Assembly (NCBI GenBank): GCA_041655955.1
Contig: JBBAEN010000002.1
Span: forward strand, 62,001-126,000
Length of the DNA stretch: 64,000 nucleotides
Reading direction: 5' to 3'
Origin: Micavibrio_A sp041655955
GTDB taxonomy: Bacteria; Pseudomonadota; Alphaproteobacteria; Micavibrionales; Micavibrionaceae
Position numbers and translations under genes: made by a program. The notes under the pieces were generated by a model that worked only from the letters and a program-made list of their open reading frames with translations, was not told the origin of the DNA and ran no database searches. This document shows, piece by piece, positions 1 through 8,120 of the stretch (position 1 is its first letter; every line of letters begins with the position of its first letter).

Positions 1-78
1 TTTACGCACCGCCTCCGCGATAAAAAGCCCGCCAAGGCCGGAATCGAAAACGCCGATTTTTTTATTATTTTTTGCCAT
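1..78 (-). CDS. murI: Glutamate racemase, N-terminal fragment (cut by window edge)
   Basis: Only the first 26 codons are in the window, read on the minus strand from an ATG at 78. The peptide contains IGVFDSGLGGLFIAEAVR, which is the N-terminal strand and catalytic loop of glutamate racemases (family form GVFDSGVGGL, with the acid/base Asp next to Ser). The enzyme makes D-glutamate from L-glutamate for peptidoglycan in the cytoplasm. It diverges from hpf, whose start is about 140 bp away. The call rests on this single motif; the rest of the gene lies outside the window. Confidence 0.85.
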   Translation of the reverse strand, partial: MAKNNKKIGVFDSGLGGLFIAEAVRK

Positions 79-221
79 TTCGGGCGGCCGCCCTTTCTTT
101 ATTAACCAATTGGCCCTATACTTATATACATGCAAGAGAGCAGACATTTCACGCTTTTTTCCAAGGCCGTCCCTGCCTCTTTATCCGTGACCGAAAAATC
201 AGAAAAATAAAAGGTGAAACC

Positions 222-806
222 ATGCAATTGACTGTACAAGGCAAGCAGATGGAACTCGGAGACTCGCTGAAAAGCCATGTCACCGACAAAATCGAGGATC
301 TGAACAGCAAATATTTCAACCGCGCCGTCGATGCGACCGTCACCTTTACGCCGGAGGGGAGCGCCTTTACCAAGACGAACATCTCCATCCGCATCGGCAA
401 GGACATTATGGTGATTTCCGACGCGACGGAAGCAGACCCCTATGTGGCCTTTGACCGCGCCGCGGACAAGGTCGCCAAACAGCTCCGCCGCTTCAAGCGC
501 AAGCTGCGCGACCACCATCAAAGGCTTGAAACCGCCCCGCCCGAAGAATTTATGACGGCGCTCGACTACACGCTTTCGGCGGAACAGGACAATGCCGAAG
601 AAGAATCCAGCCATCTTGTCATTGCAGAGATGACGACGCCGATCCAGACAATGTCCCCGTCCGACGCCGCGATGCGGCTGGAGCTTTCCGGCCTCCCCGC
701 CATGATGTTCCGCAACGCCTCGCATGGCGGGCTGAACATGGTCTATGTCCGTAAAGACGGCAATATCGGCTGGGTCGATCCGGACGGAAAAAGCGCGAAG
801 CTTTAG
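222..806 (+). CDS. hpf: Ribosome hibernation promoting factor, long form
   Basis: The protein has 194 residues. The N-terminal half (about 1-100) is the S30AE/sigma-54 modulation fold with the basic stretch KQLRRFKRKLRDHH that contacts rRNA; the C-terminal half (about 130-194) is the dimerisation domain of long HPFs, ending in a GWVDPDG strand. Long HPF dimerises 70S ribosomes into inactive 100S particles during slow growth. The start at 222 follows AAGGTG and gives the usual N-terminus MQLTVQGKQ; an upstream in-frame start would add 50 residues unlike the family. hpf followed by ptsN is a common proteobacterial order; rpoN, often the gene before them, is not here. Confidence 0.93.
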   Translation: MQLTVQGKQMELGDSLKSHVTDKIEDLNSKYFNRAVDATVTFTPEGSAFTKTNISIRIGKDIMVISDATEADPYVAFDRAADKVAKQLRRFKRKLRDHHQRLETAPPEEFMTALDYTLSAEQDNAEEESSHLVIAEMTTPIQTMSPSDAAMRLELSGLPAMMFRNASHGGLNMVYVRKDGNIGWVDPDGKSAKL

Positions 807-881
807 GCCGCGCCGCGATTGCCGCCATCCCCTTCGCGCGGCGGGGACGGGATAAATCGCAAAGGCTCTTTTTTAAAGAAT

Positions 882-914
882 GCCCTTTTCCAAAACCGGA
901 AAAGGGCGTTTTTA
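882..914 (+). terminator. Intrinsic terminator after hpf
   Basis: GCCCTTTTCC at 882-891 and GGAAAAGGGC at 898-907 form a perfect 10-bp stem with a 6-nt loop, followed by G and TTTTT. It lies 76 bp after the hpf stop, so hpf and ptsN are probably separate transcripts. The remainder of the 400-bp spacer (807-1211) shows no gene; I see only AT-richer sequence before ptsN that could hold a promoter. Confidence 0.85.
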
Positions 915-1211
915 TCAAGGCCGCCCTATACAAAATATTTAAAGCCGCAAAATCAGCTTCATCCTGCCCCGCTTTGATGCGCTTTTATACGAAACCGCCT
1001 TTTTCACCCCTGCGATTCGTTTGAAAATTACCGGAACTCCGGCCCGCCCTTGCCGTTCGTGGATGGCTTCTTAATCAAAAATTAAGACTGTTTTTGATAA
1101 AAAGCCATATTCAAAAAAACAACTGTTTTTTGTGCCCTGCATCGTCGAAAGCCCTTTGCGGTTTTTACAAACAGGGCTATGTAAGAGCCAGTGAAAAGAG
1201 GTAAACACCCG

Positions 1212-1688
1212 ATGCCGTCACGCAACCCCCATAGCATTCCTTCCTGTTCTTTCGATATTGTCGCCGCCGCGCTCAATGCAACGCACGCGAAACATATGAT
1301 GAAGCTGGCGGCGCAAATTCTGTCCGAAAAAATCGGCATTCACGAACGCATCCTTCTTGAAAAGCTGAACGCGAAAGAACACGCGCCTTCAACCGATAAA
1401 GGCGTCGCGATCCTCCACATGCATATTAGCGGCCTGAAACAACCGACCAATATTTTCCTGCGCGTCAAGAATCCGGTCGATATGGGGGCCGCCGATAACC
1501 AGCCGGTCGATATGCTGTGCATCCTCCTGACGCCGGAACGCGACGGCGTCGCCTATTTACGCAGCCTCGCACGCATTTCGCGCTTCTTTCAACGCGGCGA
1601 TATCCTCGCAAGGCTGCGCGCGGCGGAAGATGAAAAAGCCATGCGCGCCATTCTCGAAGACTCCGCCCTGCAACAACTGGCCGCCTGA
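1212..1688 (+). CDS. ptsN: Nitrogen-regulatory PTS EIIA component (PtsN-like)
   Basis: A 158-residue cytoplasmic protein. The phosphoacceptor segment reads KGVAILHMH (His at about 69), matching GIAIPHGK of PtsN with Pro changed to Leu, and DNQPVDMLCILLTPE matches the PtsN core DNQPVDLLFALLVP. EIIA-Ntr receives phosphate from NPr and regulates potassium, stress and nitrogen functions by protein contacts. I chose the ATG at 1212 because AGAGG ends about 10 nt before it; a GTG at 1191 would add 7 residues. No HPr, NPr or EI gene is in the window, so its phosphodonor cannot be placed. The Pro-to-Leu change next to the active His is unusual. Confidence 0.88.
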   Translation: MPSRNPHSIPSCSFDIVAAALNATHAKHMMKLAAQILSEKIGIHERILLEKLNAKEHAPSTDKGVAILHMHISGLKQPTNIFLRVKNPVDMGAADNQPVDMLCILLTPERDGVAYLRSLARISRFFQRGDILARLRAAEDEKAMRAILEDSALQQLAA

Positions 1689-1853
1689 TTTTTTAACGGG
1701 GAAACCCCTGACAAAATCATGGATAAATTCTGCGCCGCTAAAATTCAGCGCCGTAACCCGTTCTATCATAAGCAGGTTTTTATTTAACTCCCGCACCGGA
1801 ACCTTCGCTTGCCGCCCCGCGTTTGCCTCCCAAGAAACAAGGAGGCTTTTACC

Positions 1854-2138
1854 ATGCTCTCGGGACACTCCCATATAAGGCAAATCCAGATCAATGACGG
1901 GTTTTTCAATAACAGAATCCGCCGCCGGCTGGTCGTGGATACGGATCTTTTGATGCCGCCTTCGGGCCGTATCGAAGAAAGCGAGGATCTTCTCGTGCTG
2001 CATAATTATCTTGAACATCTTGCCGCGAATAACTTCGCCGATGTCCATGAAGTCACGATCAGAACCCCCATGCCCGCCCCGTGCAAAACCATGCATGAGG
2101 CGATGACGACGGATACGGATCCGTTTCAGGCGGAGTGA
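1854..2138 (+). CDS. Small conserved-looking protein of unknown function
   Basis: A 94-residue acidic protein without signal peptide or membrane segment. The start is well supported: AAGGAGG ends 7 nt before the ATG. The reading frame has the codon bias of neighbouring genes. I recognise no domain; there is a helix-like stretch EESEDLLVLHNYLEHLAANN near the middle. It follows ptsN by 165 bp and is convergent with DUF1150/hsp20. It could be an alphaproteobacterial orphan. Confidence 0.6.
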   Translation: MLSGHSHIRQIQINDGFFNNRIRRRLVVDTDLLMPPSGRIEESEDLLVLHNYLEHLAANNFADVHEVTIRTPMPAPCKTMHEAMTTDTDPFQAE

Positions 2139-2152
2139 GTTTTAAAAAATTG

Positions 2153-2184
2153 AAAAGCGCCCCTCACGGCAGCCCGCTTTTTTG
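2153..2184 (+). terminator. Probable terminator of the 94-aa gene
   Basis: AAAAGCG at 2153-2159 pairs with CGCTTTT at 2175-2181, with the T run extending to 2184. The 15-nt loop makes it weak, but the position just after the stop codon at 2138 fits. Confidence 0.5.
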
Positions 2185-2221
2185 ACAGTTTTATGCGAAG
2201 CTCCCCCCATCTTCGCATAAG

Positions 2222-2259
2222 AAAAACCGGCCCTTTGCGTAACAGCAGCGGGCCGGTTT
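2222..2259 (-). terminator. Terminator of the hsp20-DUF1150 transcript
   Basis: AAACCGGCCC at 2224-2233 pairs perfectly with GGGCCGGTTT at 2250-2259. Read on the minus strand the stem is followed by a run of five T, 31 bp after the DUF1150 stop. It could also stop transcripts on the plus strand, where the T run is only three. Confidence 0.75.
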
Positions 2260-2289
2260 ACCTTTCAAAAGGGCTTTTAAAAAAACCCT

Positions 2290-2535
2290 TTAATGCAATG
2301 TCACGGCAACCAGGTCATGGTGGCGCAAGGTCGCAAGCGCCATTTCCCTGCTTTCAAGCAGCGAAATCTGCGTTCCGTCCGCCGCATAAATACCGAAGAC
2401 CTCCTGTGCGATCCCTTCCATCGGAACGGGCCGGACATAGGCGACTTCATTGATGCCGATCTGGAGAAAATCATGCGGGCTGAGCGCTTTCAGCATCGCG
2501 CGCACCGCGTCGTTATTCTGGGAGCCTGTATTCAT
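2290..2535 (-). CDS. DUF1150 family protein, Hsp20-linked
   Basis: An 81-residue protein with the DUF1150 pattern: an N-terminal helix, then VAYVRPVPMEG, then an FGIYAADGTQISLLESREMA core. This family is almost confined to Alphaproteobacteria and usually lies next to small heat-shock genes, as here, 46 bp after hsp20 and in the same direction. GGAAAGGAAGG provides a Shine-Dalgarno site before the ATG. The family's function is not established; the linkage suggests a role in the heat response, perhaps helping Hsp20 or marking its clients. That part is inference. Confidence 0.85.
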   Translation of the reverse strand: MNTGSQNNDAVRAMLKALSPHDFLQIGINEVAYVRPVPMEGIAQEVFGIYAADGTQISLLESREMALATLRHHDLVAVTLH

Positions 2536-2581
2536 CGTAACCTTCCTTTCCCATTCTAGTCAAAAAAGAATGAAGCGGGCC

Positions 2582-3073
2582 TTAAGACCTGCCGCCGCTT
2601 TCATCTTTCTTTTCGACCTCGATCGCTTTCGCGTGGGACGCGCCGTTGCCGCCATTCGCCTTCGATCCGCCAATCGGGATTTTGCGGGCCGTGCTTTCCG
2701 GCTCCAGCCGCGTCATGTCGATATGGAGCAGGCCGTTATCGAGCTGCGCGCCCGAAACCTCGATCCCGTCGGCAAGGACGAATCCGCGCTGGAACTGCCG
2801 CGCCGCGATTCCGCGGTGGAGATAAAGCCGTTCCCCGTCGTCGCTCTGGCGGCCGCGGACGGTCAGCTGGTTTTTCTCGACCTCGATATCGAGATCGTCC
2901 ATCGAAAAACCCGCGACGGCCAGCGTGATCCGCAAACCGTTTTCGCCCGTCTGTTCGATATTATAGGGGGGATATCCCTCCGACGCGCTCTTGCGCATCC
3001 GGTCAACCGTTTTTTCAAACTGGTCGAAGCCGAGAAACAGGGGGGAATCGAAAATAGATAGTCGTGTCGTCAT
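2582..3073 (-). CDS. hsp20: Small heat-shock protein, Hsp20/IbpA type
   Basis: 163 residues. The N-terminal arm contains FGFDQFEKTVDR-like residues (here LGFDQFEKTVDRM), followed by an alpha-crystallin domain at about 38-130 with YNIEQTGENGLRITLAVAGF and the usual GIAARQFQRGF strand; the C-terminal tail has the I-x-I motif IPI after ARK. These are features of alphaproteobacterial IbpA proteins, ATP-independent holdases that bind unfolding proteins. The gene is preceded by a heat-shock promoter and a ROSE-like hairpin that hides the ribosome binding site (listed separately), and followed by the DUF1150 gene. Confidence 0.95.
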   Translation of the reverse strand: MTTRLSIFDSPLFLGFDQFEKTVDRMRKSASEGYPPYNIEQTGENGLRITLAVAGFSMDDLDIEVEKNQLTVRGRQSDDGERLYLHRGIAARQFQRGFVLADGIEVSGAQLDNGLLHIDMTRLEPESTARKIPIGGSKANGGNGASHAKAIEVEKKDESGGRS

Positions 3074-3079
3074 ATGAAT

Positions 3080-3120
3080 AACTCCTCTTTGAGCGAGCTA
3101 AAGGTTTCGCGCGAAAGGCC
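3080..3120 (-). promoter_or_regulatory. ROSE-like RNA thermometer in the hsp20 leader
   Basis: Just before the hsp20 start the minus-strand RNA reads AGCUCGCUC-AAA-GAGGAGUU. It folds as CUC and UC pairs on each side of one unpaired G, so that UCGCU faces the AGGA of the Shine-Dalgarno site with a bulged G. This is the defining feature of ROSE elements (UUGCU or UCGCU opposite AGGA), which melt at heat-shock temperature. A second palindromic hairpin (UUUCGCGCGAAA, about 3103-3118) lies directly upstream. The fold is inferred by hand from base pairing. Confidence 0.7.
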
Positions 3121-3150
3121 CGCACCGTGCAGCGCCTCTCCACATATCCA

Positions 3151-3180
3151 TTATATGGGGCGGATCAGGTTTTTTTCAAG
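3151..3180 (-). promoter_or_regulatory. Sigma-32 (RpoH) type promoter of hsp20
   Basis: On the minus strand CTTGAA (3180-3175) is followed after exactly 14 bp by CCCCATATAA (3160-3151). This matches the RpoH consensus CTTGAA / CCCCATTTA with normal spacing. The -35 element lies inside the last codons of the upstream zinc-finger gene. Transcription would start about 70 bp before the hsp20 ATG, leaving room for the two-hairpin leader. Confidence 0.85.
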
Positions 3181-3344
3181 AAGAGGCGCGAACAATACCA
3201 GCAAGTAACGCTGTCCTTGCCGTCGAACGTGTACCAGACGACGGGGTGGCCCATCGGCCCTTCGCCGCCATTGCACTTCACCTGATCCGAATCGGATGGA
3301 ACTTCAATGATTTCGGGTGGTTCTACAGGCTTGTGAGAAGACAT
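3165..3344 (-). CDS. CHCC zinc-finger protein (NDUFS6-like)
   Basis: A 59-residue protein. The core is VKCNGGEGPMGHPVVWYTF followed by CWYCSRLF, which matches the zf-CHCC family (C-x-G-GGGPLGHP...C-P-Y-C). The Zn ligands would be Cys24, His33, Cys48 and Cys51. Related proteins include the mitochondrial complex I subunit NDUFS6; bacterial members are conserved in Alphaproteobacteria, but their role is not well defined. The start ATG is at 3344 with only a weak ribosome site. The last codons contain the -35 of the hsp20 promoter, so the two genes overlap in information although not in coding. Confidence 0.82.
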   Translation of the reverse strand: MSSHKPVEPPEIIEVPSDSDQVKCNGGEGPMGHPVVWYTFDGKDSVTCWYCSRLFLKKT

Positions 3345-3447
3345 TCCATTAACCGTTTGTTATCCAGTTTCGCCCTAAATTGGCATGGGAGGGCGCTTTG
3401 CGCAATCCCTATCCTTTTCACCAACGGCAAAGGAAGCCGCCCGCCTT

Positions 3448-3837
3448 ATGACGATGCCCGAACCACGGATGACGGACAATCCCGCGCTCAAAGGGCGCGA
3501 GGATCGCTATTGCCTCGCCCGTGTGGATATCGCCGCGACCCTCGAAAGCTGGCGCGGCTCGCTGTTCAGCTTCGAATGGCTGGAGCCGGACGGCGCCGTC
3601 CGCAGCCTCGACAGCCTCCCTTTGCATGAACGCGACAAGCGCCTCGAAATCGAGGACTCCTTGCGCGCAGGCCTGCCCCTGCCCCGCCCCGTCCTCGGCA
3701 TCGGGCTGATGGACAATGTGGAAATAGGCTCGGCCCGCGCTGTTTTCCTGACCCTCGCGGCGCAGGGCGAAACCGCGATCGAGGTGCATATCCCCGTTTC
3801 CTGCAAGGCCGATTTCAAAAAATTCATCCTGCCCTGA
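3448..3837 (+). CDS. Hypothetical protein, no recognised domain
   Basis: A 129-residue soluble protein in a frame with good alphaproteobacterial codon bias. Predicted strands such as LFSFEWLEPDG and AVFLTLAAQGETAIEVHIPV suggest a compact beta fold. There is no signal peptide and no motif I recognise. Candidate starts are 3448, 3454 and 3469; I took 3448 because AGGAAG lies 11 nt upstream. It is divergent from the CHCC zinc-finger gene and convergent with cysS. Confidence 0.6.
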   Translation: MTMPEPRMTDNPALKGREDRYCLARVDIAATLESWRGSLFSFEWLEPDGAVRSLDSLPLHERDKRLEIEDSLRAGLPLPRPVLGIGLMDNVEIGSARAVFLTLAAQGETAIEVHIPVSCKADFKKFILP

Positions 3838-4119
3838 AAAAGCACTCTGGCGGCTTGGCTTTTTAAAAAGCGGCTCCGCCCCTTATTGAAAAAAACAGCC
3901 CCGCTATTCCCCGACAAAATCCGGCTCAATGACCATCATCTTGATCATGTAAATTTCGGTAAAATGCCCTGCCCGCACAGGATAAGCAAAACGGGGGGGG
4001 CCGGTGTGGCTGCGGGTTTGGGCGGAGAGGGCGTGCCGACTGGACGGGGCCGGATGGCTTTTGCGGATGCGTCCGCGAACAGGGCGTTTCGGCGGGGGCG
4101 TCCGGATTTCGCGCGGCGA

Positions 4120-5487
4120 TCAGGCTTTTTTCCATTTGGGGCCTTGCGGCGTGTCTTCGATGAGGATGCCTTTGGCTTCCAACTCGGCGCGGATTGCGTC
4201 GGCGGCGGCGAAATCCTTGGTTTTTTTGGCTTCCTGCCGGCTTGCGAGCAGTGCTTCGATTTCCTCCGCACTAAGGCCCCCCGCCGTCTGGCCGTAGCCG
4301 AGCCAGCTTGCGGGATCTTCCTGTAAAATCCCCATCAATTCGCCGATGGCAAGCAGCTTGCCTTTGAGGCTTGCCGGATCTTTCTCATCCCTCGCGGCCG
4401 CATGGATGCGGCTGATAGCAAGCGGCGTGTTCAAATCGTCATAGAGCGCGTCCAGAATATCCTGCGGGACAGGTTCTTCCGCGGCCTCCACGTCTTTCAG
4501 CGCATAGAGCTGGCCGTAAAAACCGTCCAGCTGTTTTTGCGCCTGTTCCAGCGCCTGCGCCGACCAGTCGAGCGGCTGGCGGTAATGGGCGCCGAGCAGG
4601 ACGAGCCGCAAAACCTCGCCCGGATGCTGTTTGATCAAATCATGGACGAGCAGGAAATTGCCGAGGCTTTTCGACATTTTCTCGCCTTCGACGGTCAGGA
4701 ACCCGTTATGCACCCAATAGCGGGCGAAGGAATCCGGCGCGTCCGCCGTCCCGTGGGCGCAGCAGCTCTGGGCGATTTCATTTTCATGGTGCGGGAATTT
4801 CAAATCCGCCCCGCCGCCATGGATATCGAACGGCAGGCCGAGATGTTTTTCCACCATGGCGGAACATTCGATATGCCAGCCGGGGCGGCCAAAGCCGAAC
4901 GGGGAGTCCCAGCCCGGCTCGTCGCCCGTGCTGGGCTTCCACAGGACAAAATCCGCCGGATCGCGCTTATAGGGGGCGACATCGACGCGCGCACCCGCAA
5001 TCTGTTCGTCCCGCGAGCGGCCCGAAAGCACGCCATAAGACGGATCGGACGGTACATGGAATAGTACGTGTCCCTCGGCTTCATAGGCGTGGCCCTTTGC
5101 GATTAGCGCTTCCATAAGTTCTATCATTTCAGGAATATGGTCGGTCGCGCGCGGCTGTATGTCCGGCAGGCATACGCCAAGGCTCGCCATGTCCTCATTA
5201 TAGATACGGGCATATTTTTCGGTAATGTTTTTTATCGCGTCCCCGGTTTGGCGCGACGCTTCAATTATCTTATCCTCAATATCCGTGATGTTGGACACAT
5301 AGGTGACGCGCGGGTACAGGCCGCGCAGCACGCGCACCAGCTGATCAAACACGACCGCCATGCGGGCATTGCCGATATGGGCGTACTGGTACACGGTCGG
5401 GCCGCACGCATACAGGCGCACATGATCGGGATCGATCGGTTCAAAGGTCTGTTTTTCGCGGGCGAGGGAATTATAAAGCTTTATCAT
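4120..5487 (-). CDS. cysS: Cysteinyl-tRNA synthetase
   Basis: 455 residues, the usual length for this class I synthetase. The HIGH motif is YAHIGNAR after YACGPTVY (the Cys there is a zinc ligand), the zinc and substrate region has HIECSAM and HHENEIAQS, and KMSKS occurs intact as EKMSKSLGNF. It charges tRNA-Cys with cysteine. I placed the start at MIKLYNSL, which is the family N-terminus; an ATG 12 nt upstream is possible. It stands alone between a hypothetical gene and a repeat-rich spacer; the frame stays open for about 70 codons after the stop, with no evidence of use. Confidence 0.95.
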   Translation of the reverse strand: MIKLYNSLAREKQTFEPIDPDHVRLYACGPTVYQYAHIGNARMAVVFDQLVRVLRGLYPRVTYVSNITDIEDKIIEASRQTGDAIKNITEKYARIYNEDMASLGVCLPDIQPRATDHIPEMIELMEALIAKGHAYEAEGHVLFHVPSDPSYGVLSGRSRDEQIAGARVDVAPYKRDPADFVLWKPSTGDEPGWDSPFGFGRPGWHIECSAMVEKHLGLPFDIHGGGADLKFPHHENEIAQSCCAHGTADAPDSFARYWVHNGFLTVEGEKMSKSLGNFLLVHDLIKQHPGEVLRLVLLGAHYRQPLDWSAQALEQAQKQLDGFYGQLYALKDVEAAEEPVPQDILDALYDDLNTPLAISRIHAAARDEKDPASLKGKLLAIGELMGILQEDPASWLGYGQTAGGLSAEEIEALLASRQEAKKTKDFAAADAIRAELEAKGILIEDTPQGPKWKKA

Positions 5488-6014
5488 GCACCAAAGCATG
5501 ACATAAAGAGGCCGGATATATCAACGGTTTAAACGGATCGGTTTCCGCGCCGGCAAAGCGCGCCGCCGCACCCTTGGAACGATCTATCCCCCCGGCCTTC
5601 TATCCTGCCAGCCCATTCCGCCACCCCATCCTGACAGCCTATCCTACCAGCCCATCCCGCCGGCCTATCCTGCCGGCGCGGCCTGACCAGCGGAGCGGGG
5701 CGGGGCGGGGCGAGGCGAGGCGAGGCGAGGCGAGGCGAGGCTAGTGGGAAAATTTTATTGGCAGGTTTTGCAAGGGCCTTATGAAGAAGCTTGCTTCCTC
5801 CCGGCCACCAGATCTTTACCGCAAAATCCTTACCGCCGGAAGTCTAACGCCGAAACCTTACCGCCGCCCTTTCGCGTCCCGCCCGCCCGCCTTATCCGGC
5901 GCTTATTTTCCGGCCTTTATTCCCCGCCGTTCATTTTCCGGCTTTGCACCTTTATAGCGCCCGATATCACCCGGCTCCAGTGGCCGGAAGAGGGGGACAG
6001 GAGAATGGCCGCTT
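5488..6014. repeat. Spacer with pentamer tandem repeat and degenerate C-rich repeats
   Basis: This 527-bp spacer has no convincing gene. At 5580-5690 short degenerate units around CCAGCCCATCCCGCCGGCC recur. At 5696-5740 there are nine pentamers in a row, three CGGGG followed by six CGAGG. The rest, to the response regulator stop at 6015, is pyrimidine-rich on the plus strand with no stable terminator that I can see. Confidence 0.8.
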
Positions 6015-6914
6015 TCAAAACGGATCGGTTTTTTGCATCGGCAGGATTCCCTTGCTCGCGCGGATAAAGGGCGAAAGCCGCAAGGTGTTGACCAGCCGAT
6101 CGCGGCTGAACGGCTTTTTAAGATAGCTGACCGCCCCGTGTTCGCTCGCGCTCAGGATGCTGGATTTGGCCGTATCGACGCTCAGCATTACCACAAACGC
6201 TTCCGGATCGGCGGCTTTCATGGCCTGAAGCGTCTGGTGGCCGTTCAGCCCCGGCAAATGGATGTCCAAAAACACGGCATCCGGCGCGTATTCGAGATAT
6301 TTCAGGATCGCATCCTCGCCGTTCCGCGCCACGACCACGTCGAATTCCTTGAGAAAACCCGCGATATAGCTGGCCGTGAACCGGTCGTCCTCAACCACCA
6401 GCACAATCGGCTCCTCACGTTTTTTACGCAAAAGCGGCAGGGCGCCCGCGACCCCGTCATTGCCGATAGCCCCATAAGCCGTCATTCTTTTGGCCGTCAG
6501 CAATTTATGATCGGCGATTTTCTGATAGACGTAGAGTTCCTTGGTCAGGAACCCGTAATCGCAAAAATCCGGCGGGAAAGCGAGCGCGATTGTTTCCAGC
6601 GTGTCGCGCACCAACCTTTGCTCCGCCTCGTTATGCGGGCAGCACATGATGATGACGTCGTTATCGGCGAATTTGAAGATCTGCGCGTTGGGAAGCTTCC
6701 CCGCGCGGTCTTCCAGCGAGCGGGCGAAATCCTCCGATTCCGTTTTAAGCCGCGTAAGCTCGGACGCGATAAAGGCGCGGCGGGTCACCAGCGCTTCGTG
6801 ATCGAGATATTTGGAAAAGGCAAAGCTGCACGCAATCCACCCGCCCGGATTGGAACGGATTTTTTCGAGAAAATTCAGGAAATAATGCTCTGCGCCTTCA
6901 ATGACGAGCTTCAT
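6015..6914 (-). CDS. Response regulator with N-terminal domain of unknown type
   Basis: 299 residues. The C-terminal part (about 168-290) is a CheY-like receiver: acidic pair VVEDD at 173-177, phosphoacceptor Asp217 in AVFLDIHLPG, the Ser of VVMLSVD at the usual Thr/Ser site, and Lys in LKKPF. The N-terminal 165 residues have no motif that I know; they are rich in helices and contain DNDVIIMCCPHNEAEQRL, which looks like a regulatory rather than DNA-binding domain. No helix-turn-helix is seen and no histidine kinase is adjacent. It is divergent from pyrC with 120 bp between the starts. Confidence 0.85.
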   Translation of the reverse strand: MKLVIEGAEHYFLNFLEKIRSNPGGWIACSFAFSKYLDHEALVTRRAFIASELTRLKTESEDFARSLEDRAGKLPNAQIFKFADNDVIIMCCPHNEAEQRLVRDTLETIALAFPPDFCDYGFLTKELYVYQKIADHKLLTAKRMTAYGAIGNDGVAGALPLLRKKREEPIVLVVEDDRFTASYIAGFLKEFDVVVARNGEDAILKYLEYAPDAVFLDIHLPGLNGHQTLQAMKAADPEAFVVMLSVDTAKSSILSASEHGAVSYLKKPFSRDRLVNTLRLSPFIRASKGILPMQKTDPF

Positions 6915-7034
6915 GACGATACGGCCCCACGCTTCCCCTTACGGTATCAATTCTGGTTAATCATACGCCCTGATATCTTAACAAGCCGTATAGAAACCCT
7001 TGAATTACAACTTGTTCCGGTGGATAGTTCATCC

Positions 7035-8120
7035 ATGAGCGCGCAAACCGTAACCCTTCCCTTCTGGTACGACCTCCATGTCCATTTGCGGCAGGGGGCG
7101 GCCATGAAGGATTATATCGCGGCGCATCTGTCCATGGGCTGCGCCGGGCTTTTGGCCATGCCGAACACCCAGCCGCCCGTCGCCAAGGTTTTTGCCGCCG
7201 ATCCGCTCCCTTATTGGAGCATCGAGGAATATAGGCGGATGATTATGCAGGCTGGCGGCGACAAATTCGACGTCGTGCTGACGCCGCTCTATCTCACGCG
7301 CGATACGACGCCGGAAATGATTGAAAAAGGCGCGGAAAGCGGGCTGCTGGGGGTCTGTAAATATTACCCGCCCCACGGCACGACCAATGCGGATCATGGC
7401 TTTCCGCTACAAAGTTTCTTTGAGAACGGGGTTCTGGCGGCGCTGGAGCGGAATAATATCGTCCTGTGCCTCCATGGCGAACGGCACGGCCTGTCCGGCG
7501 AAGATTATTTTGGCGCCTCTTGCAATGCCGAGGAGCGTTTCTACCGCGAAGACATGCCGCGCCTGCGTGATAAATTCCCCGGACTGAAGATTGTCTGCGA
7601 GCATGTCACGACCAAAACAGCCGTTGATTTTGTACGAAATTCAGGCCCCAAAACCGGGGCCACGATAACGCCGCAACATTTGCTTTATACGGTCGCGGAT
7701 TTGCTTCAGGGGCTGAAATACCATCTTTATTGCCTGCCGCTCCTCAAATTCGACGATGACCGCGCCGCCCTGCGCGAGGCCGTGAACGATCCGGCCAACA
7801 CGCAGTTTTTCGCCGGAACGGATTCCGCGCCCCACGCGGAAAAATGCACACCCTGCTCCTGCGCCGCCGGCTGCTTTACAGGCGGCATCGCCCCGCAACT
7901 CTACGCGGAAATATTTGATTTAAATGGGGGACAGGATGAATTTGAAAGATTCCTGTGCCGGAACGGCGCGGCCTTTTACGGCCTTCCTGTCCCCGCAAAA
8001 ACCTTCACACTGCGCCGCGCGCCGCAAAAACTCGCCCCGCTCCTCTCCGGCGGCAAAGAGATTATCCCCTTGCCGCTCGGCCTCGGCAAGGAAACGGTTG
8101 GCTGGACGCTCGGCCTTTGA
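7035..8120 (+). CDS. pyrC: Dihydroorotase, PyrC class II
   Basis: 361 residues, close to the E. coli type enzyme. Metal ligands can be placed: HxH at 15-17 (DLHVHLRQ), the carbamylated Lys at 109 in CKYYPPHGTTN, His147 in LCLHGE, His190 in VCEHVTTK, and catalytic Asp263 in AGTDSAPH. It closes carbamoyl-aspartate to dihydroorotate in pyrimidine synthesis. I chose ATG 7035 because GGTGGA lies about 10 nt upstream and the N-terminus then fits the family; the same frame is open far upstream, opposite the response regulator. pyrF lies 12.5 kb away. Confidence 0.95.
   Translation: MSAQTVTLPFWYDLHVHLRQGAAMKDYIAAHLSMGCAGLLAMPNTQPPVAKVFAADPLPYWSIEEYRRMIMQAGGDKFDVVLTPLYLTRDTTPEMIEKGAESGLLGVCKYYPPHGTTNADHGFPLQSFFENGVLAALERNNIVLCLHGERHGLSGEDYFGASCNAEERFYREDMPRLRDKFPGLKIVCEHVTTKTAVDFVRNSGPKTGATITPQHLLYTVADLLQGLKYHLYCLPLLKFDDDRAALREAVNDPANTQFFAGTDSAPHAEKCTPCSCAAGCFTGGIAPQLYAEIFDLNGGQDEFERFLCRNGAAFYGLPVPAKTFTLRRAPQKLAPLLSGGKEIIPLPLGLGKETVGWTLGL

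Noticed and set aside
3900..4119. Open frame of about 70 codons following the cysS stop in the same register
   Set aside because: No start with ribosome site, Pro/Arg-rich composition, CysS is full length without it. The last residues look protein-like, but not enough to call.
6033..7034. Long open frame joined in front of pyrC
   Set aside because: It lies opposite the response regulator and has its codon shadow; pyrC starts at 7035 with a ribosome site and the family N-terminus.
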